Under the pieces are notes generated by a model. That model saw only the letters and a list, made by a program, of their open reading frames with translations. It was not told the DNA's origin and searched no databases. Below, in pieces: positions 1 to 9,260 of a stretch of 64,000 nucleotides of DNA. The position numbers and the translations under genes are program-made. Origin of the DNA: Paenibacillus marchantiae (GTDB lineage Bacteria; Bacillota; Bacilli; Paenibacillales; Paenibacillaceae); the NCBI RefSeq assembly GCF_028771845.1, contig NZ_CP118270.1, positions 4,650,001 through 4,714,000 of the forward strand, written 5' to 3'. Each line of letters starts with the position of its first letter. Within the stretch, counting starts at the first letter, position 1.

Positions 1-578
1 TGATGGGTCAGGATACGGCTTACGCAGCGGTTGTGGACAATGAAGGCAATGCCGTCTCGTTTATTCAGAGCCTGTACTTTGATTTTGGCGCTGCTTATGT
101 GCCTGGGGATACGGGTGTGATCATGCAGAACCGCGGTTCCTTTTTCTCACTTGATCCGAAGGACGCCAACGTATTGGAACCGAATAAACGCTCATTCCAC
201 ACCCTAATGCCGGGTCTTATCACTCGTAACGGGAAACCTTATATGCTCGTAGGCACGCAAGGTGGTGAGGGCCAACCCCAGACACAGTTATCGATTCTTA
301 CGGGTGTGCTGGACTATGGTCTGAACATTCAGGAAGCCATTGGGCTACCGCGTTGGGTGTATGGGCGTACCTGGGGTGAAGAAGGTGACACGCTGAGAGT
401 AGAGAACCGCTATCATGACGACGTATGTGACACGCTTGCCCGATGGGGACATAACGTCGAAGCCAGAGCGCCGTGGGACGGAATTATGGGGCAGTCACAA
501 GGGATTGTCATCCGTGAAGATGGCATGATTAGCGGGGCAGCAGATCCCAGGGGAGATGGCATGGCTATCGGGTGGTAG
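1..578 (+). CDS. gamma-glutamyltransferase family protein, 3' part only
   Basis: This is the C-terminal (small-subunit) part of a gamma-glutamyltransferase/acylase-type Ntn hydrolase; the rest lies upstream of the window. The visible part reads GQDTAYAAVVD near its beginning, where the Thr fits the autoprocessing and nucleophile threonine that starts the small subunit. FGAAYVPGDTG, MQNRGSFFSLDP, KRSFHTLMPG and GTQGGEGQPQTQ follow in the usual family order. The family transfers or hydrolyses gamma-glutamyl groups, but members beside purine and hydantoin genes often have unknown amide substrates. The stop lies 107 bases before an amidohydrolase on the same strand, so co-transcription is possible. 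The exact substrate cannot be told from this fragment. Confidence 0.88.
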   Translation, partial: MGQDTAYAAVVDNEGNAVSFIQSLYFDFGAAYVPGDTGVIMQNRGSFFSLDPKDANVLEPNKRSFHTLMPGLITRNGKPYMLVGTQGGEGQPQTQLSILTGVLDYGLNIQEAIGLPRWVYGRTWGEEGDTLRVENRYHDDVCDTLARWGHNVEARAPWDGIMGQSQGIVIREDGMISGAADPRGDGMAIGW

Positions 579-685
579 CGTGATTTATGTAAAGCATCAT
601 GCATGGATCCAAAGAAGATCATCTTTAAAATGCAGGATCAGAATAAGTAAATTTACGCAGATAGATACGGATAGGGGAGATTATC

Positions 686-2008
686 ATGGGAACGATCCTG
701 CTAAAAGGTGCACAACTCGTCACAATGAATGCAGAAGAGGATGTATTTACGGGAGATTTGCTGATCGAGGACAATAAAATCAAAGAAATTGCAGAGCATA
801 TCGATGTTCAGGCAGATCAGGTCATTGATGCTCGAGGCAAAGTGCTGCTTCCAGGTTTTATCCAAACGCATATTCATCTGTGTCAGACCTTGTTCCGCGG
901 ACGTGCGGACGATCTGGAGCTGATGGATTGGCTTCGTCAACGCATCTGGCCGCTTGAGGCAGCGCATGATGAAGAGTCTGTCTATTACTCGGCGATGCTC
1001 GGCTTGGGCGAATTGATTTCCAGCGGGACAACAACCATTTTGGATATGGAGACCGTGCATCATACCGATTCGGCTTTTCAGGCGATGGCACAGAGCGGCA
1101 TTCGGGTGATTTCCGGTAAAGTGATGATGGATCACGGGGATGAAGTTCCTGAACCGCTGCGTGAAAATACGGCTACCTCGCTGCAACAAAGTGTCGATTT
1201 GCTGGAGAAATGGAATGGATTCGGGGGTGGCCGCATTCAGTATGCATTTTGTCCACGCTTCGTCGTCTCGTGCACCGAAGAATTATTGGTTGAGGTACGT
1301 GACCTGTCGAATAAGTACCATGTGAAAGTGCACACCCATGCCTCCGAAAATCGTGGCGAGATCGAACTGGTAGAACACGAACGTGGCATGCGAAACATCG
1401 TCTATCTGGATCATATCGGTCTAGCTACCCCAAGACTGGTGCTTGCCCACTGTGTGTGGCTGAGTGAGGAAGAGAAGGAGATTATTCGCAAACGCGGGGT
1501 AAAAGTCACCCACTGCCCTGGATCGAATATGAAACTGTCCTCAGGTATAGCGGATATTCCTGATCTGCTGAATCGCCAGATTGCGGTAGGGATTGGTGCC
1601 GATGGTGCGCCGTGCAACAACAATCTAGATATGTTCCAGGAAATGCGCCTGACCGCGCTCATTCAAAAGGTGCCTCACGGTCCAACAGTGATGGACGCCC
1701 GTACGGTGCTGCGTATGGCGACGATGGGTGGAGCAGAAGTGCTCGGAATGTCCAAGGAAATCGGCAGTCTGGAAGTGGGTAAAAAAGCAGATATGTTGCT
1801 GCTGGATCTGGATGATTTTCATACGTACCCTTCCTATGAGACTGATGTGTATTCCCGTGTAGTCTATTCCGCAACTCGCAGCTGTGTAGACACCGTTATT
1901 ATTGATGGAAGCATCGTGCTCCAAAACCGGAAGATTCAAACGATTGATCGTGGCATTGTGCTTCGTGAATCGGATAAAAGTATTGCAAGATTGATGAAAC
2001 GCATCTAA
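686..2008 (+). CDS. amidohydrolase, guanine deaminase / MTA-SAH deaminase type
   Basis: A 440-residue metal-dependent deaminase of the amidohydrolase superfamily. The ligand set is complete: HIH at 62-64, HTHASE at 216-221, LAHC with H255, and GIGADGAP with D306. PGFIQTHIHL and the C-terminal GSLEVGKKADMLLLD are family hallmarks. Members deaminate guanine, adenosine derivatives (MTA/SAH) or related heterocycles. The xanthine dehydrogenase genes downstream favour guanine deaminase, which makes xanthine, but this is inferred from context. The ATG is preceded by an AGGGGAG-like ribosome binding site. The gene lies 130 bases before pucA and is probably part of the same unit. Confidence 0.85.
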   Translation: MGTILLKGAQLVTMNAEEDVFTGDLLIEDNKIKEIAEHIDVQADQVIDARGKVLLPGFIQTHIHLCQTLFRGRADDLELMDWLRQRIWPLEAAHDEESVYYSAMLGLGELISSGTTTILDMETVHHTDSAFQAMAQSGIRVISGKVMMDHGDEVPEPLRENTATSLQQSVDLLEKWNGFGGGRIQYAFCPRFVVSCTEELLVEVRDLSNKYHVKVHTHASENRGEIELVEHERGMRNIVYLDHIGLATPRLVLAHCVWLSEEEKEIIRKRGVKVTHCPGSNMKLSSGIADIPDLLNRQIAVGIGADGAPCNNNLDMFQEMRLTALIQKVPHGPTVMDARTVLRMATMGGAEVLGMSKEIGSLEVGKKADMLLLDLDDFHTYPSYETDVYSRVVYSATRSCVDTVIIDGSIVLQNRKIQTIDRGIVLRESDKSIARLMKRI

Positions 2009-2137
2009 TCGAACGCAGCCGTATGAAACTCACCCAATGAACTGTCTGAGCAGAAGTTGGACTTTCAATCTTCGCTAAAAAGGTCAAGATTCACTTCTTC
2101 GGATTCGGATTCAAATCCCTGAAAGGATGGAGACGCG

Positions 2138-3298
2138 ATGGAAATGCATGATCTGTGTGCAATTGCAGCGCGGGAACCGCGCTGTGTTCTCGCAACAGCG
2201 GTTAAGGTAGAAGGTCATGCTTACCGTAAGCAGGGAGTCTCTATGCTTTTGACCGAAGAAGGTGTGATGTATGGCAGTATCAGTCCAGGTTGTCTGGAGA
2301 GTGATCTGCAGGCTAGGGTGGACCGTGTGCTGGATACACAACAGTTGGAATTCGTGGAGTATGATATGCGTCCCGAAGATGATTTGTCCTGGGGAGAAAC
2401 GATTGGCTGCGGCGGGTTAATTATAGTGCTGCTAGAGCCGGTATGTGCTGAACTCAGGTCGATCTTGTCTCACATGCATACGTATTTTCAATCTGGATCA
2501 GCTGTGGAGCTAACCCGTTCATTCTACGATCAATACACGCGAATTCATTATGTGATTCAGCTCGCTGAGGATGCGGAAAGCCAGACATCGTTATCCCCTT
2601 CTCCAGTTGCCAAGGGAGCTTCTCTAGGTCCAATAAACACATTGATTACAGAGGATACACCGCGACTATCGTTAGTTGTTATTCATTCGTCTGAAGCTGA
2701 CGCTGTCGCATCTAATTCTGGAGAGAATGATCTTCAGAGGCATGGATTGACTGATATCCCTTTACAGATCTCCGCAAAATATGTGCCCAAACCCCGTCTG
2801 ATTATCATTGGAGCCGGAAATGATGTAATCCCGGTCGCCCGTTTGGGCAAATCAGCAGGATTTCGTGTGGTTGTAGCGGATTGGCGAGAAACCTTTTGCA
2901 CCACTGAACGCTTTCCGGGTGTTGAGTTTGTTCGCGGTTTCCCAAGTGAGATCATGCCTGTACTGGATATCCAAAGCGGGGATTATATCGTATTGATGAG
3001 TCATCAGTTTCCTAGAGAACGGGAGTTTCTTGAATTACTTGAGGATCGGAATTATGCGTACCTTGGTATTATGGGCTCCAGAACGCGAACAGCACGTTTG
3101 CTGAACGATCTCCCTCCACTAAAACAGTTGCATTCACCCGTCGGCTTGACCATTGGTGCCGATGGACCGGAAGAGATCGCAATCAGCATCGCAGCAGAAC
3201 TTATTGCCTGTAAAAGAGCAGCTGTTGCCGCAGAGCGGCGCAACGTACAGAGGGGGATTGCACATGCGACTGACGGGCATCGTGCTAGCGGCAGGTAA
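2138..3298 (+). CDS. pucA: XdhC/CoxI family molybdenum-hydroxylase maturation factor
   Basis: A 386-residue XdhC-type protein. The N-terminal XdhC/CoxI domain (about residues 1-105) includes GSISPGCLESDL and ETIGCGG. The C-terminal Rossmann domain begins at PRLIIIGAGNDVIPVA and contains DWRETFCTTERFP. In this family the protein binds molybdenum cofactor, helps add the terminal sulfur and hands it to xanthine dehydrogenase. The linker between the domains (about 140-215) is longer and less conserved-looking than I expect. An AAAGGATGG site precedes the ATG. The 3' end overlaps the next gene, a MobA-like transferase, by 35 bases, the same order as B. subtilis pucA-pucB. Confidence 0.9.
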   Translation: MEMHDLCAIAAREPRCVLATAVKVEGHAYRKQGVSMLLTEEGVMYGSISPGCLESDLQARVDRVLDTQQLEFVEYDMRPEDDLSWGETIGCGGLIIVLLEPVCAELRSILSHMHTYFQSGSAVELTRSFYDQYTRIHYVIQLAEDAESQTSLSPSPVAKGASLGPINTLITEDTPRLSLVVIHSSEADAVASNSGENDLQRHGLTDIPLQISAKYVPKPRLIIIGAGNDVIPVARLGKSAGFRVVVADWRETFCTTERFPGVEFVRGFPSEIMPVLDIQSGDYIVLMSHQFPREREFLELLEDRNYAYLGIMGSRTRTARLLNDLPPLKQLHSPVGLTIGADGPEEIAISIAAELIACKRAAVAAERRNVQRGIAHATDGHRASGR

Positions 3299-3908
3299 GA
3301 GCAGCCGAATGGGGCGGGATAAACTGTCTATCGTCATGCCTGATGGAAGATGTTTGGCCGCATGGACATTGGAAGCTGCCTTGAAATCCGATTTGGAGAA
3401 AGTTATCTGTGTGGTCAAACCCGAGGATTCATTAGCGTGGATCCCCTCCATGTGGCTCAATGCAGCATCATATGGTTGTACTCCAGATACGAGGACGAGG
3501 CTTCAGATTGCAATCTGTACCGACTATACATACGGTATCGCCATGTCCCTTCACTGTGGCATTCTGTCTGCTATAGCATACAAGCCAGAAGGTGTGATGA
3601 TAATTTTGGCAGATCAGCCGCTATTGCAGGCACAAGATATTAACAGGGTTGCTGAGGCGTTAGCCGTCAACAAACTGTGTGATTATGCAGCAGCTACGGA
3701 TGGCGGTGGAGGCAAGCCTCCGGTCGCCTTTCGTGAACATATGCTGGGGCCTCTTTTGTCGCTTAGCGGAGATGAGGGAGCGCGAAAAATCATGCTCAAT
3801 CCCAAATATGCAGGCAAGCATGTATCTTTGTCTGAATTTAGCTTTTGGGATGCGGATACCGAACCAGAGCTGGAACGTATTTTGGATTATGTGAATGGCA
3901 TAAGATGA
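3264..3908 (+). CDS. pucB: MobA/MocA-like nucleotidyltransferase for molybdenum cofactor
   Basis: A 214-residue protein that opens with TGIVLAAGKSSRMGRDKL, the nucleotide-binding loop of MobA-like NTP transferases. It continues with VMIILADQPLL (the metal-binding DQP step) and GGGGKPPVAF. By family it probably attaches CMP to molybdopterin to form the dinucleotide cofactor of xanthine dehydrogenase. I chose the ATG at 3264 because it has an AGAGGGGG site 8 bases upstream and gives the canonical N-terminus; a longer in-frame form from 3153 would sit inside pucA without support. It is translationally coupled to pucA by overlap, and a strong terminator follows. Confidence 0.87.
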   Translation: MRLTGIVLAAGKSSRMGRDKLSIVMPDGRCLAAWTLEAALKSDLEKVICVVKPEDSLAWIPSMWLNAASYGCTPDTRTRLQIAICTDYTYGIAMSLHCGILSAIAYKPEGVMIILADQPLLQAQDINRVAEALAVNKLCDYAAATDGGGGKPPVAFREHMLGPLLSLSGDEGARKIMLNPKYAGKHVSLSEFSFWDADTEPELERILDYVNGIR

Positions 3909-3961
3909 ATGAAAATCAAGGCAGAAGGAGCGATTCCTTGTGTATTATTTCTCGCAGTAAT

Positions 3962-4000
3962 GAGGTCAGCCAGACCATCTGGTTGGCCTCTTTATTGTTT
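3962..4000 (+). terminator. rho-independent terminator after pucB
   Basis: A 13-bp stem with two G-U pairs (GAGGTCAGCCAGA / TCTGGTTGGCCTC) around a CCA loop, followed by TTTATTGTTTT. It separates the accessory genes pucAB from the structural genes pucCDE. Confidence 0.85.
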
Positions 4001-4216
4001 TGATCTAATTGGTTATGAAATGGCTTGTGTTAGCTTATCACAGTAAACAATGCATCAGGCACAAATCAAAGAGTCTATTTATACATTTATCCAAAATGAT
4101 GTGAAGATAATTGACCTTATTGTTGCAGTCCCATATGATTTGAAGAATTATTTGGATCATTCGTTCATATCCAACGTCCCGCAGACAGATTCCAGGTAGA
4201 GAAGGGAGATGGAAGG

Positions 4217-5131
4217 ATGGTCATGTCGGCATATGGGTCTGGAGCACAACCAACGGTTTGGCAGCCCGTTAATCTAGATGAGCTTCAAGCTTTAAAGAGT
4301 GAACTGTCCGGGAAGTATTGTTTTGCAGCAGGGACCACATTATTACGTACTCAGTGGGAGGGCGGTCTTGTACCTGTACCTGAGCATATGATCAGCCTTG
4401 CTCGTATTCCAGATGCAAGCGGCGTATATGTGGATGGAGATGATTTGGTCATTGGAGCACTGACGCGATTAAGTCATTGTGCCACAGACGTTCTTCTACA
4501 ACAGCTGCCCATTTTGCAATCTGCAATGAACGCTATCGCCGCTCCTTCTATTCGAAATATGGCGACAATTGGCGGAAACATTGTATCGGGAGTAGGAGAC
4601 TCCATTCCCGCACTCCTTGTCTACGATGCACAGCTGTACTGGTTGACGGACAACGGCATGGAGATGCGCAGTCTTTCGTCCTGGCTGAACGGTGGTCGTG
4701 ACGGCAGTCGCAACCCGAATGATGTATTAATGAGAATTCATATTCCATTGGAAAATACGCCTTTCCCTGATGTCACCAGCGAGCGGGCATCTGCGACGCG
4801 TGAAATTTCATTTTACCGCAAGCTGGGTCGGCGGGAGACCTTTACAGCATCGCTGGTGACGATTGCATTTCACGGAGAAGTGGATGCAGATGGCCGCTGG
4901 AATAAAATAGCGATCGCTGCAGGTGGAGGTTCAGGCATGGCCATGCGACTTACGGAGTCGGAAAAGTTGCTTCTTGGCGTGGAGGCTTCTGTTATGCAAG
5001 CTTTATCGCTAGCTGCCTCGGCAGCTTCGGAATTCGTGACTTATAGCGATGCATTTGCTACAGAACAGTACCGTAAGCAAACGGCAGGTAATATGCTCGG
5101 AGCCGGACTCTGGGAAGCACTTCACTCATAG
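4217..5131 (+). CDS. pucC: xanthine dehydrogenase, FAD-binding subunit
   Basis: A 304-residue FAD subunit of a three-subunit xanthine dehydrogenase. FAAGTTLL at 36-43 and RNMATIGG at 113-120 are the two FAD pyrophosphate-binding stretches of the CoxM/XdhB family, and IGALTRLS at 79-86 sits between them. It passes electrons from the iron-sulfur subunit to NAD or another acceptor. The ATG at 4217 has GAAGGGAG 8 bases upstream; an ATG at 4223 with GGAAGG is nearly as good. The molybdenum and iron-sulfur subunits follow at once on the same strand. About 216 bases separate it from the preceding terminator, so its promoter should lie there, though no strong -35/-10 pair stands out. Confidence 0.9.
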   Translation: MVMSAYGSGAQPTVWQPVNLDELQALKSELSGKYCFAAGTTLLRTQWEGGLVPVPEHMISLARIPDASGVYVDGDDLVIGALTRLSHCATDVLLQQLPILQSAMNAIAAPSIRNMATIGGNIVSGVGDSIPALLVYDAQLYWLTDNGMEMRSLSSWLNGGRDGSRNPNDVLMRIHIPLENTPFPDVTSERASATREISFYRKLGRRETFTASLVTIAFHGEVDADGRWNKIAIAAGGGSGMAMRLTESEKLLLGVEASVMQALSLAASAASEFVTYSDAFATEQYRKQTAGNMLGAGLWEALHS

Positions 5132-5200
5132 AAGAAAACCATTTTGGAGAAGCAAAGTGTAAGCCCAACAGCTTCTGAGGGGAGAAAGGGGAGAGAGATC

Positions 5201-7534
5201 ATGCTGTTGAATCGGGATAATAGTGGGAAACGCTGGCATCTGCGGCCAGATGGGGTAGGCAAAGTAACAGGACAGCTTCAATATCTGACAGACATGACGC
5301 TGCCCGATATGATCCATGGAAGGGTCCTTCGAAGCTCATACCCCTATGCCCGCATATTGTCTATCGATATAACCGAAGCGGAGGCTATAGAGGGTGTATT
5401 TGCCGTACTCACCTCGAAAGATGTGCCCGGTTTGAACCTGTTTGGCATTGCAACTCCGGATCAGCCTGTATTTTGCGAGCATGTCGTTCGTTATGTCGGT
5501 GATGCCATTGCCGCAGTTGCTGCGGACTCCCCGGAACGTGCAGCGCTCGCTCTGGATGCCATCCGGGTTGAGTATGAAGAATGGACTCCGCTGGACAGCC
5601 CAGAGGCTGCACTGGCACCCGGTGCACCTGAGCTCCATGAACATGGTCCCGGCAATGTGCTGCACCGTACCGAAATCAAACGAGGCAATGTAGATGAGGG
5701 CTTTGCTGCATGCGAACATATTGTGAGTGAGACGTATTATACCCCTCGCCAGATGCATGCCTATATGGAGACGGAAGGCGGGTTATTTGTTCCTGATGAA
5801 AGTGGGAGACTCCATGTCTACGCGGCGACACAGCATGGTTACAAGGACAGGATGCAGCTTGCCCGAATCATTGGCTGTTCCGAAGAAGATATTCGGGTGG
5901 TCTCGTCTCCGATAGGCGGTTCTTTTGGCGGGAAAGATGAGCTGAATGTACAGCCTTATGGGGCACTGCTTGCTTTAAGGTCCGGACATCCTGTGAAAAT
6001 GCACAATTCACGCAAAGAATCCGTACGTGCAGGATTAAAGCGTCATCCGATGAAAATTGAAATGCAGACCGGAATCAGCCGTGAAGGCATGATCCAGGCT
6101 CACCGAGTCCGCATTACCGCAGACACCGGAGCATATGCCACGCTGGGGGCACCCGTCCTGAATTTTTGCACGGAACACTGTCTCGGACCTTATTCTATTC
6201 CCAATGTAGATGTGGAGGGTGTCTCGGTATATACGAATAATGGGGTGTCGGGAGAGTTTCGCGGATTTGGCGGAAATCAGGCGATCTTTGCAATGGAGGG
6301 TCAGATGGATCGACTCGCCGAGATTATGGATATAGACCCCTGGGAGTTTCGGAGACGCAACATGAGGGAAAAGACCGATCCAGGGCCACTAAATCAACGG
6401 ATTCTGGTCACGGATGGTCTGTCGCAAGTATGGGAGGCGCTGGATCGTTCGGAGTTATGGCAAAAGCATCAATATCCCTCGGCAGATCTTGCTCTACCTC
6501 CCTGGATTAAACGTGGAGTAGGTGCAGCCATCGCGATGCACGGAGCAGGGCTTGGTTATGGCATTCCCGATCCGGCGGGCGGGCGTCTATCTCTGAATGC
6601 CGAAGGTAAGATTGAAGTGGCATTCAGCTACGAAGAATTCGGTCAGGGACTTATTGCTACGCTGGAAATGATGCTCTGCGATCTGTTCTACTGCTCAACA
6701 TCCGATCTAAGCATAATCATTGGGGATACGGATCGAGTGCCACACAGTGGTTCAAGCACCGCTTCGCGTTCAACGACGATGGCCTGGATGGCTCTCCAGC
6801 GATTACAGACACCATTCCGCTCCAAAATCTTGTCAGTAGCCTCTGCTTTGTCAGGAATTCCGGCTGCCGAACTGATTACTGGAATTGAGGGAGTATGGCA
6901 CAAGGGACAGCTTTCTCCAGAAGTTACAGCGAATGAACCGGCGATGAATTCCAGAGTTGTTGTTTCTTACGTTGATCTGGCGAAGCATGGAAAAGAGGAA
7001 GAATGGATTTTTGATACTCAATTTGAATATCCGACCACGCCGGACAATGTTGTGGGTGGGCATTATCTATATACGTATGCGGCAGTAGCGGCAGAAGTGG
7101 AGGTAAACACGCTAACCGGAGAAGCCAAATTGCTAGATACGAGGCATGTGGTTGCTGCTGGCCCTGTCATCAATCCAATGGGATTCATCGGACAGATCGA
7201 AGGCGGAAGTGTAATGGCTCTGGGTTTTACATTGACCGAGGATGCTGTGATGCAAGACAGTCGCTATATGACAACCAATCTGGACACCTACCTGATTCCG
7301 ACGATTCGCGACATTCACACCAACCTGGAGGTGGAGGCAATTGAAGATCTGCCAGAGGGAGATCCGTTTGGACCACGGGGGATTGGCGAGATTGGTTCGG
7401 TGGCGCTTGCTCCGGCCATCACCGCTGCGATTCATCAGGCTACAGGGGTGTGGGTTAATCGTTTGCCGGTTCCGCGCGATCAACTGATCAAACCAATTGG
7501 CGTCTTGCTTCAGGAAGGAGTGAGCTCATCATGA
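5201..7534 (+). CDS. pucD: xanthine dehydrogenase, molybdenum-binding subunit
   Basis: A 777-residue molybdopterin subunit that oxidises hypoxanthine and xanthine at the molybdenum centre. Family motifs are present in order: the N-terminal a/b hammerhead (about 20-130), GGSFGGKDE at about 240, GEFRGFGGNQ at about 351, and PRGIGEIGS near 728, whose Glu corresponds to the catalytic base. I start it at the ATG at 5201, which has GAAAGGGGAGAG in front and gives the normal N-terminus; an upstream TTG frame to 5144 lacks support. It is a little longer than B. subtilis PucD. The stop overlaps the next start as ATGA. Confidence 0.92.
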   Translation: MLLNRDNSGKRWHLRPDGVGKVTGQLQYLTDMTLPDMIHGRVLRSSYPYARILSIDITEAEAIEGVFAVLTSKDVPGLNLFGIATPDQPVFCEHVVRYVGDAIAAVAADSPERAALALDAIRVEYEEWTPLDSPEAALAPGAPELHEHGPGNVLHRTEIKRGNVDEGFAACEHIVSETYYTPRQMHAYMETEGGLFVPDESGRLHVYAATQHGYKDRMQLARIIGCSEEDIRVVSSPIGGSFGGKDELNVQPYGALLALRSGHPVKMHNSRKESVRAGLKRHPMKIEMQTGISREGMIQAHRVRITADTGAYATLGAPVLNFCTEHCLGPYSIPNVDVEGVSVYTNNGVSGEFRGFGGNQAIFAMEGQMDRLAEIMDIDPWEFRRRNMREKTDPGPLNQRILVTDGLSQVWEALDRSELWQKHQYPSADLALPPWIKRGVGAAIAMHGAGLGYGIPDPAGGRLSLNAEGKIEVAFSYEEFGQGLIATLEMMLCDLFYCSTSDLSIIIGDTDRVPHSGSSTASRSTTMAWMALQRLQTPFRSKILSVASALSGIPAAELITGIEGVWHKGQLSPEVTANEPAMNSRVVVSYVDLAKHGKEEEWIFDTQFEYPTTPDNVVGGHYLYTYAAVAAEVEVNTLTGEAKLLDTRHVVAAGPVINPMGFIGQIEGGSVMALGFTLTEDAVMQDSRYMTTNLDTYLIPTIRDIHTNLEVEAIEDLPEGDPFGPRGIGEIGSVALAPAITAAIHQATGVWVNRLPVPRDQLIKPIGVLLQEGVSSS

Positions 7535-8061
7535 CTGAACCTTTGGGCAATTTCTGGACAGCCGTTGTGAATGGCGAGGAGAAACAATTGCACATCGCCC
7601 AGACAAACCGTCTTGTGGATGTACTGCGCTCGCATTTGAATCTAACGGGAACGAAAGTTTCCTGCGAAGTTGGCCGATGTGGTGCTTGTATGATACTGAT
7701 GGATGGAGAGCCGGTCAATTCCTGTCTCGTTATGGCTTATCAATGTGTTGGAAGCGAGATAACAACAATAGAAGGGTTGTATGGTGAAGAGGAAGGGAAG
7801 TTGCACCCAATTCAGCAGGCTTTTGTGGAAGAAGGCGGCTTCCAATGCGGGTATTGTACACCCGGGATGGTGATTTCCACCAAGGCATTGCTAGATCGCT
7901 ATCCGCAGCCTAGCCAGGAACAGATCGAAATGGGATTATGCGGTAATCTGTGCCGCTGTACTGGATATGGAGGGATTCTTCGTGCAGTTCGTACCGCAGG
8001 AGAAACCTGTTTATCATCATCCATTTTAACAACGGAAGAGAAGAAAGTAATTGACCTGTGA
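7531..8061 (+). CDS. pucE: xanthine dehydrogenase, [2Fe-2S] subunit
   Basis: A 176-residue iron-sulfur subunit with both cluster domains intact. The ferredoxin-like N-terminal part uses C45, C50, C53 and C65 (CEVGRCGAC...C). The helical C-terminal part uses C106, C109, C141 and C143 (CGYC and CRC). It carries electrons from the molybdenum site to the FAD subunit. Its ATG overlaps the pucD stop (ATGA), so the two are translationally coupled. A terminator follows within 25 bases. A broken relative lies at 9721-9932 with a different 3' end, so the 3' part of this gene may have been exchanged. Confidence 0.94.
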   Translation: MTEPLGNFWTAVVNGEEKQLHIAQTNRLVDVLRSHLNLTGTKVSCEVGRCGACMILMDGEPVNSCLVMAYQCVGSEITTIEGLYGEEEGKLHPIQQAFVEEGGFQCGYCTPGMVISTKALLDRYPQPSQEQIEMGLCGNLCRCTGYGGILRAVRTAGETCLSSSILTTEEKKVIDL

Positions 8062-8081
8062 TTGAACTACGGAATTAAAGA

Positions 8082-8130
8082 AGACCGGGCGCTGGAGGGC
8101 ATATCTCCGCTTCGCTCGGTCTTTATTTCT
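8082..8130 (+). terminator. terminator after pucCDE
   Basis: Stem AGACCGGGCG / CGCTCGGTCT (one G-T pair) with a long internal loop, followed by TTATTTCT. It ends the xanthine dehydrogenase unit and may also act on the opposing gene at 8136-9050. Confidence 0.65.
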
Positions 8131-8135
8131 AACGA

Positions 8136-9050
8136 TTAATATTTGATAATGTACCATCCGCCCCAAGTCGAATAATTCAGACCATTTCCATAATTACGAT
8201 CAGCTGTTTGTGGATTACGAATCGAATTACCACTGGCATCTCTAAAATCAATAGCAGTTAGCCCACGCTTATGTGACCACCCACCATCAGCATCCTGTCT
8301 GTACCAATGATAATCATAATTTGGTGCAATAACAAGTGCTACCTTGTACTCTCTGTATCCAGGAACTTCACTATATGTAGAAGTTCGTAGGGATTTATTT
8401 AAATATGGCATGTCAAGCTTAGAGGCACTAATGATGCTCGAAGAAGTTAAACTTGTAAAAACTTTTCCGGCCAGTTCACCTGGTTGTAATTTATGTCCAG
8501 AATATGTGGATGTATTCAACATGTATGCATAGCAATTAGCTTTATCCGTCAAATTTTCCCATGCACTTGAAGAATAAGGGTGTTCATATCCACCAGTAGG
8601 CATTGTTTCAAGAGCTTGAAGAGTTAATTGATCATTTGAGTTTGTTTTAGAATCAATAGTCTGGTTGTTGTATTGGGTTTCATGAACAGTGACTTCTGTT
8701 TTATTCAATAAGGCGAATTCAGCAGGTCGATAATTCACCTGTAATTGTTCTTCTTCTGTTAAACTGTTAAACCAGTTCAACCATTCTTTAGTATCTGGAG
8801 CGAAAGAAGCTAATGGGTCTACATTAGGTAACGATAGGAGGGCATTCTCGTTAAAAGATATTAATTCAGCTGGTTTGTAACTTACTTTTAATTGATCTTC
8901 TTTAGTGAGTTTGTCAAACCAATTCAACCATGTTTGAGTTTCAGCTGCGGGAGAAGTATCCTTTTTGGAACTGTTTGATTCAGCTAATACAGGTAACGCT
9001 AGTGTGAATAACAAGATCATTGCAAATAAAGATGAAACTAATTTTTTCAT
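8136..9050 (-). CDS. secreted protein with twin repeats and a Cys/His-rich C-terminal domain, function unknown
   Basis: A 304-residue protein I do not recognise. Residues 1-23 form a clear signal peptide ending VLA. Two near-identical segments follow, W41-L63 and W90-F112, each reading like WLNWFxxLTxEeQLxVxYrPAE. The rest (about 150-304) holds NCYAYML (C173), GELAGKVF, VPGYREYKVALV, DYHWYRQD (H248), GGWSHKRG (H260) and D284. The spaced Cys and His residues resemble a papain-like cysteine peptidase layout, but that is only a pattern-based guess. The gene is visibly richer in A+T than the puc genes. It lies between intact pucE and a pucE remnant, which suggests it was acquired. A GAGGGGACG-type site precedes the ATG. 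Confidence 0.8.
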   Translation of the reverse strand: MKKLVSSLFAMILLFTLALPVLAESNSSKKDTSPAAETQTWLNWFDKLTKEDQLKVSYKPAELISFNENALLSLPNVDPLASFAPDTKEWLNWFNSLTEEEQLQVNYRPAEFALLNKTEVTVHETQYNNQTIDSKTNSNDQLTLQALETMPTGGYEHPYSSSAWENLTDKANCYAYMLNTSTYSGHKLQPGELAGKVFTSLTSSSIISASKLDMPYLNKSLRTSTYSEVPGYREYKVALVIAPNYDYHWYRQDADGGWSHKRGLTAIDFRDASGNSIRNPQTADRNYGNGLNYSTWGGWYIIKY

Positions 9051-9189
9051 TGTTACGTCCCCTCCTGAAATTTATTAAATATTTTGATTCCAAATGCGAT
9101 GTGAAATGTGTTTAACTCAACTGTGCTTATGAATAGAGAACCCCCTCTCGAATAAATTCAAAAAAATGTAATATACGGTAATTATGTTA

Positions 9190-9198
9190 TGGTACAAT
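9190..9198 (+). promoter_or_regulatory. extended -10 promoter for the small lipoprotein gene
   Basis: TGGTACAAT is an extended -10 element (TG-n-TACAAT) about 60 bases before the ATG at 9261. No good -35 hexamer is seen, as is usual for extended -10 promoters. Confidence 0.5.
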
Positions 9199-9260
9199 AG
9201 TGATAAAAGCAAGATATTTATTACAAATTATTCCACATAAAGATTTAAGGAGGAAGAATA

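Noticed and set aside
4003..4016. Possible PucR box (TTGGTTAT)
   Set aside because: Only part of the B. subtilis consensus matches, and it lies in the tail of a terminator.
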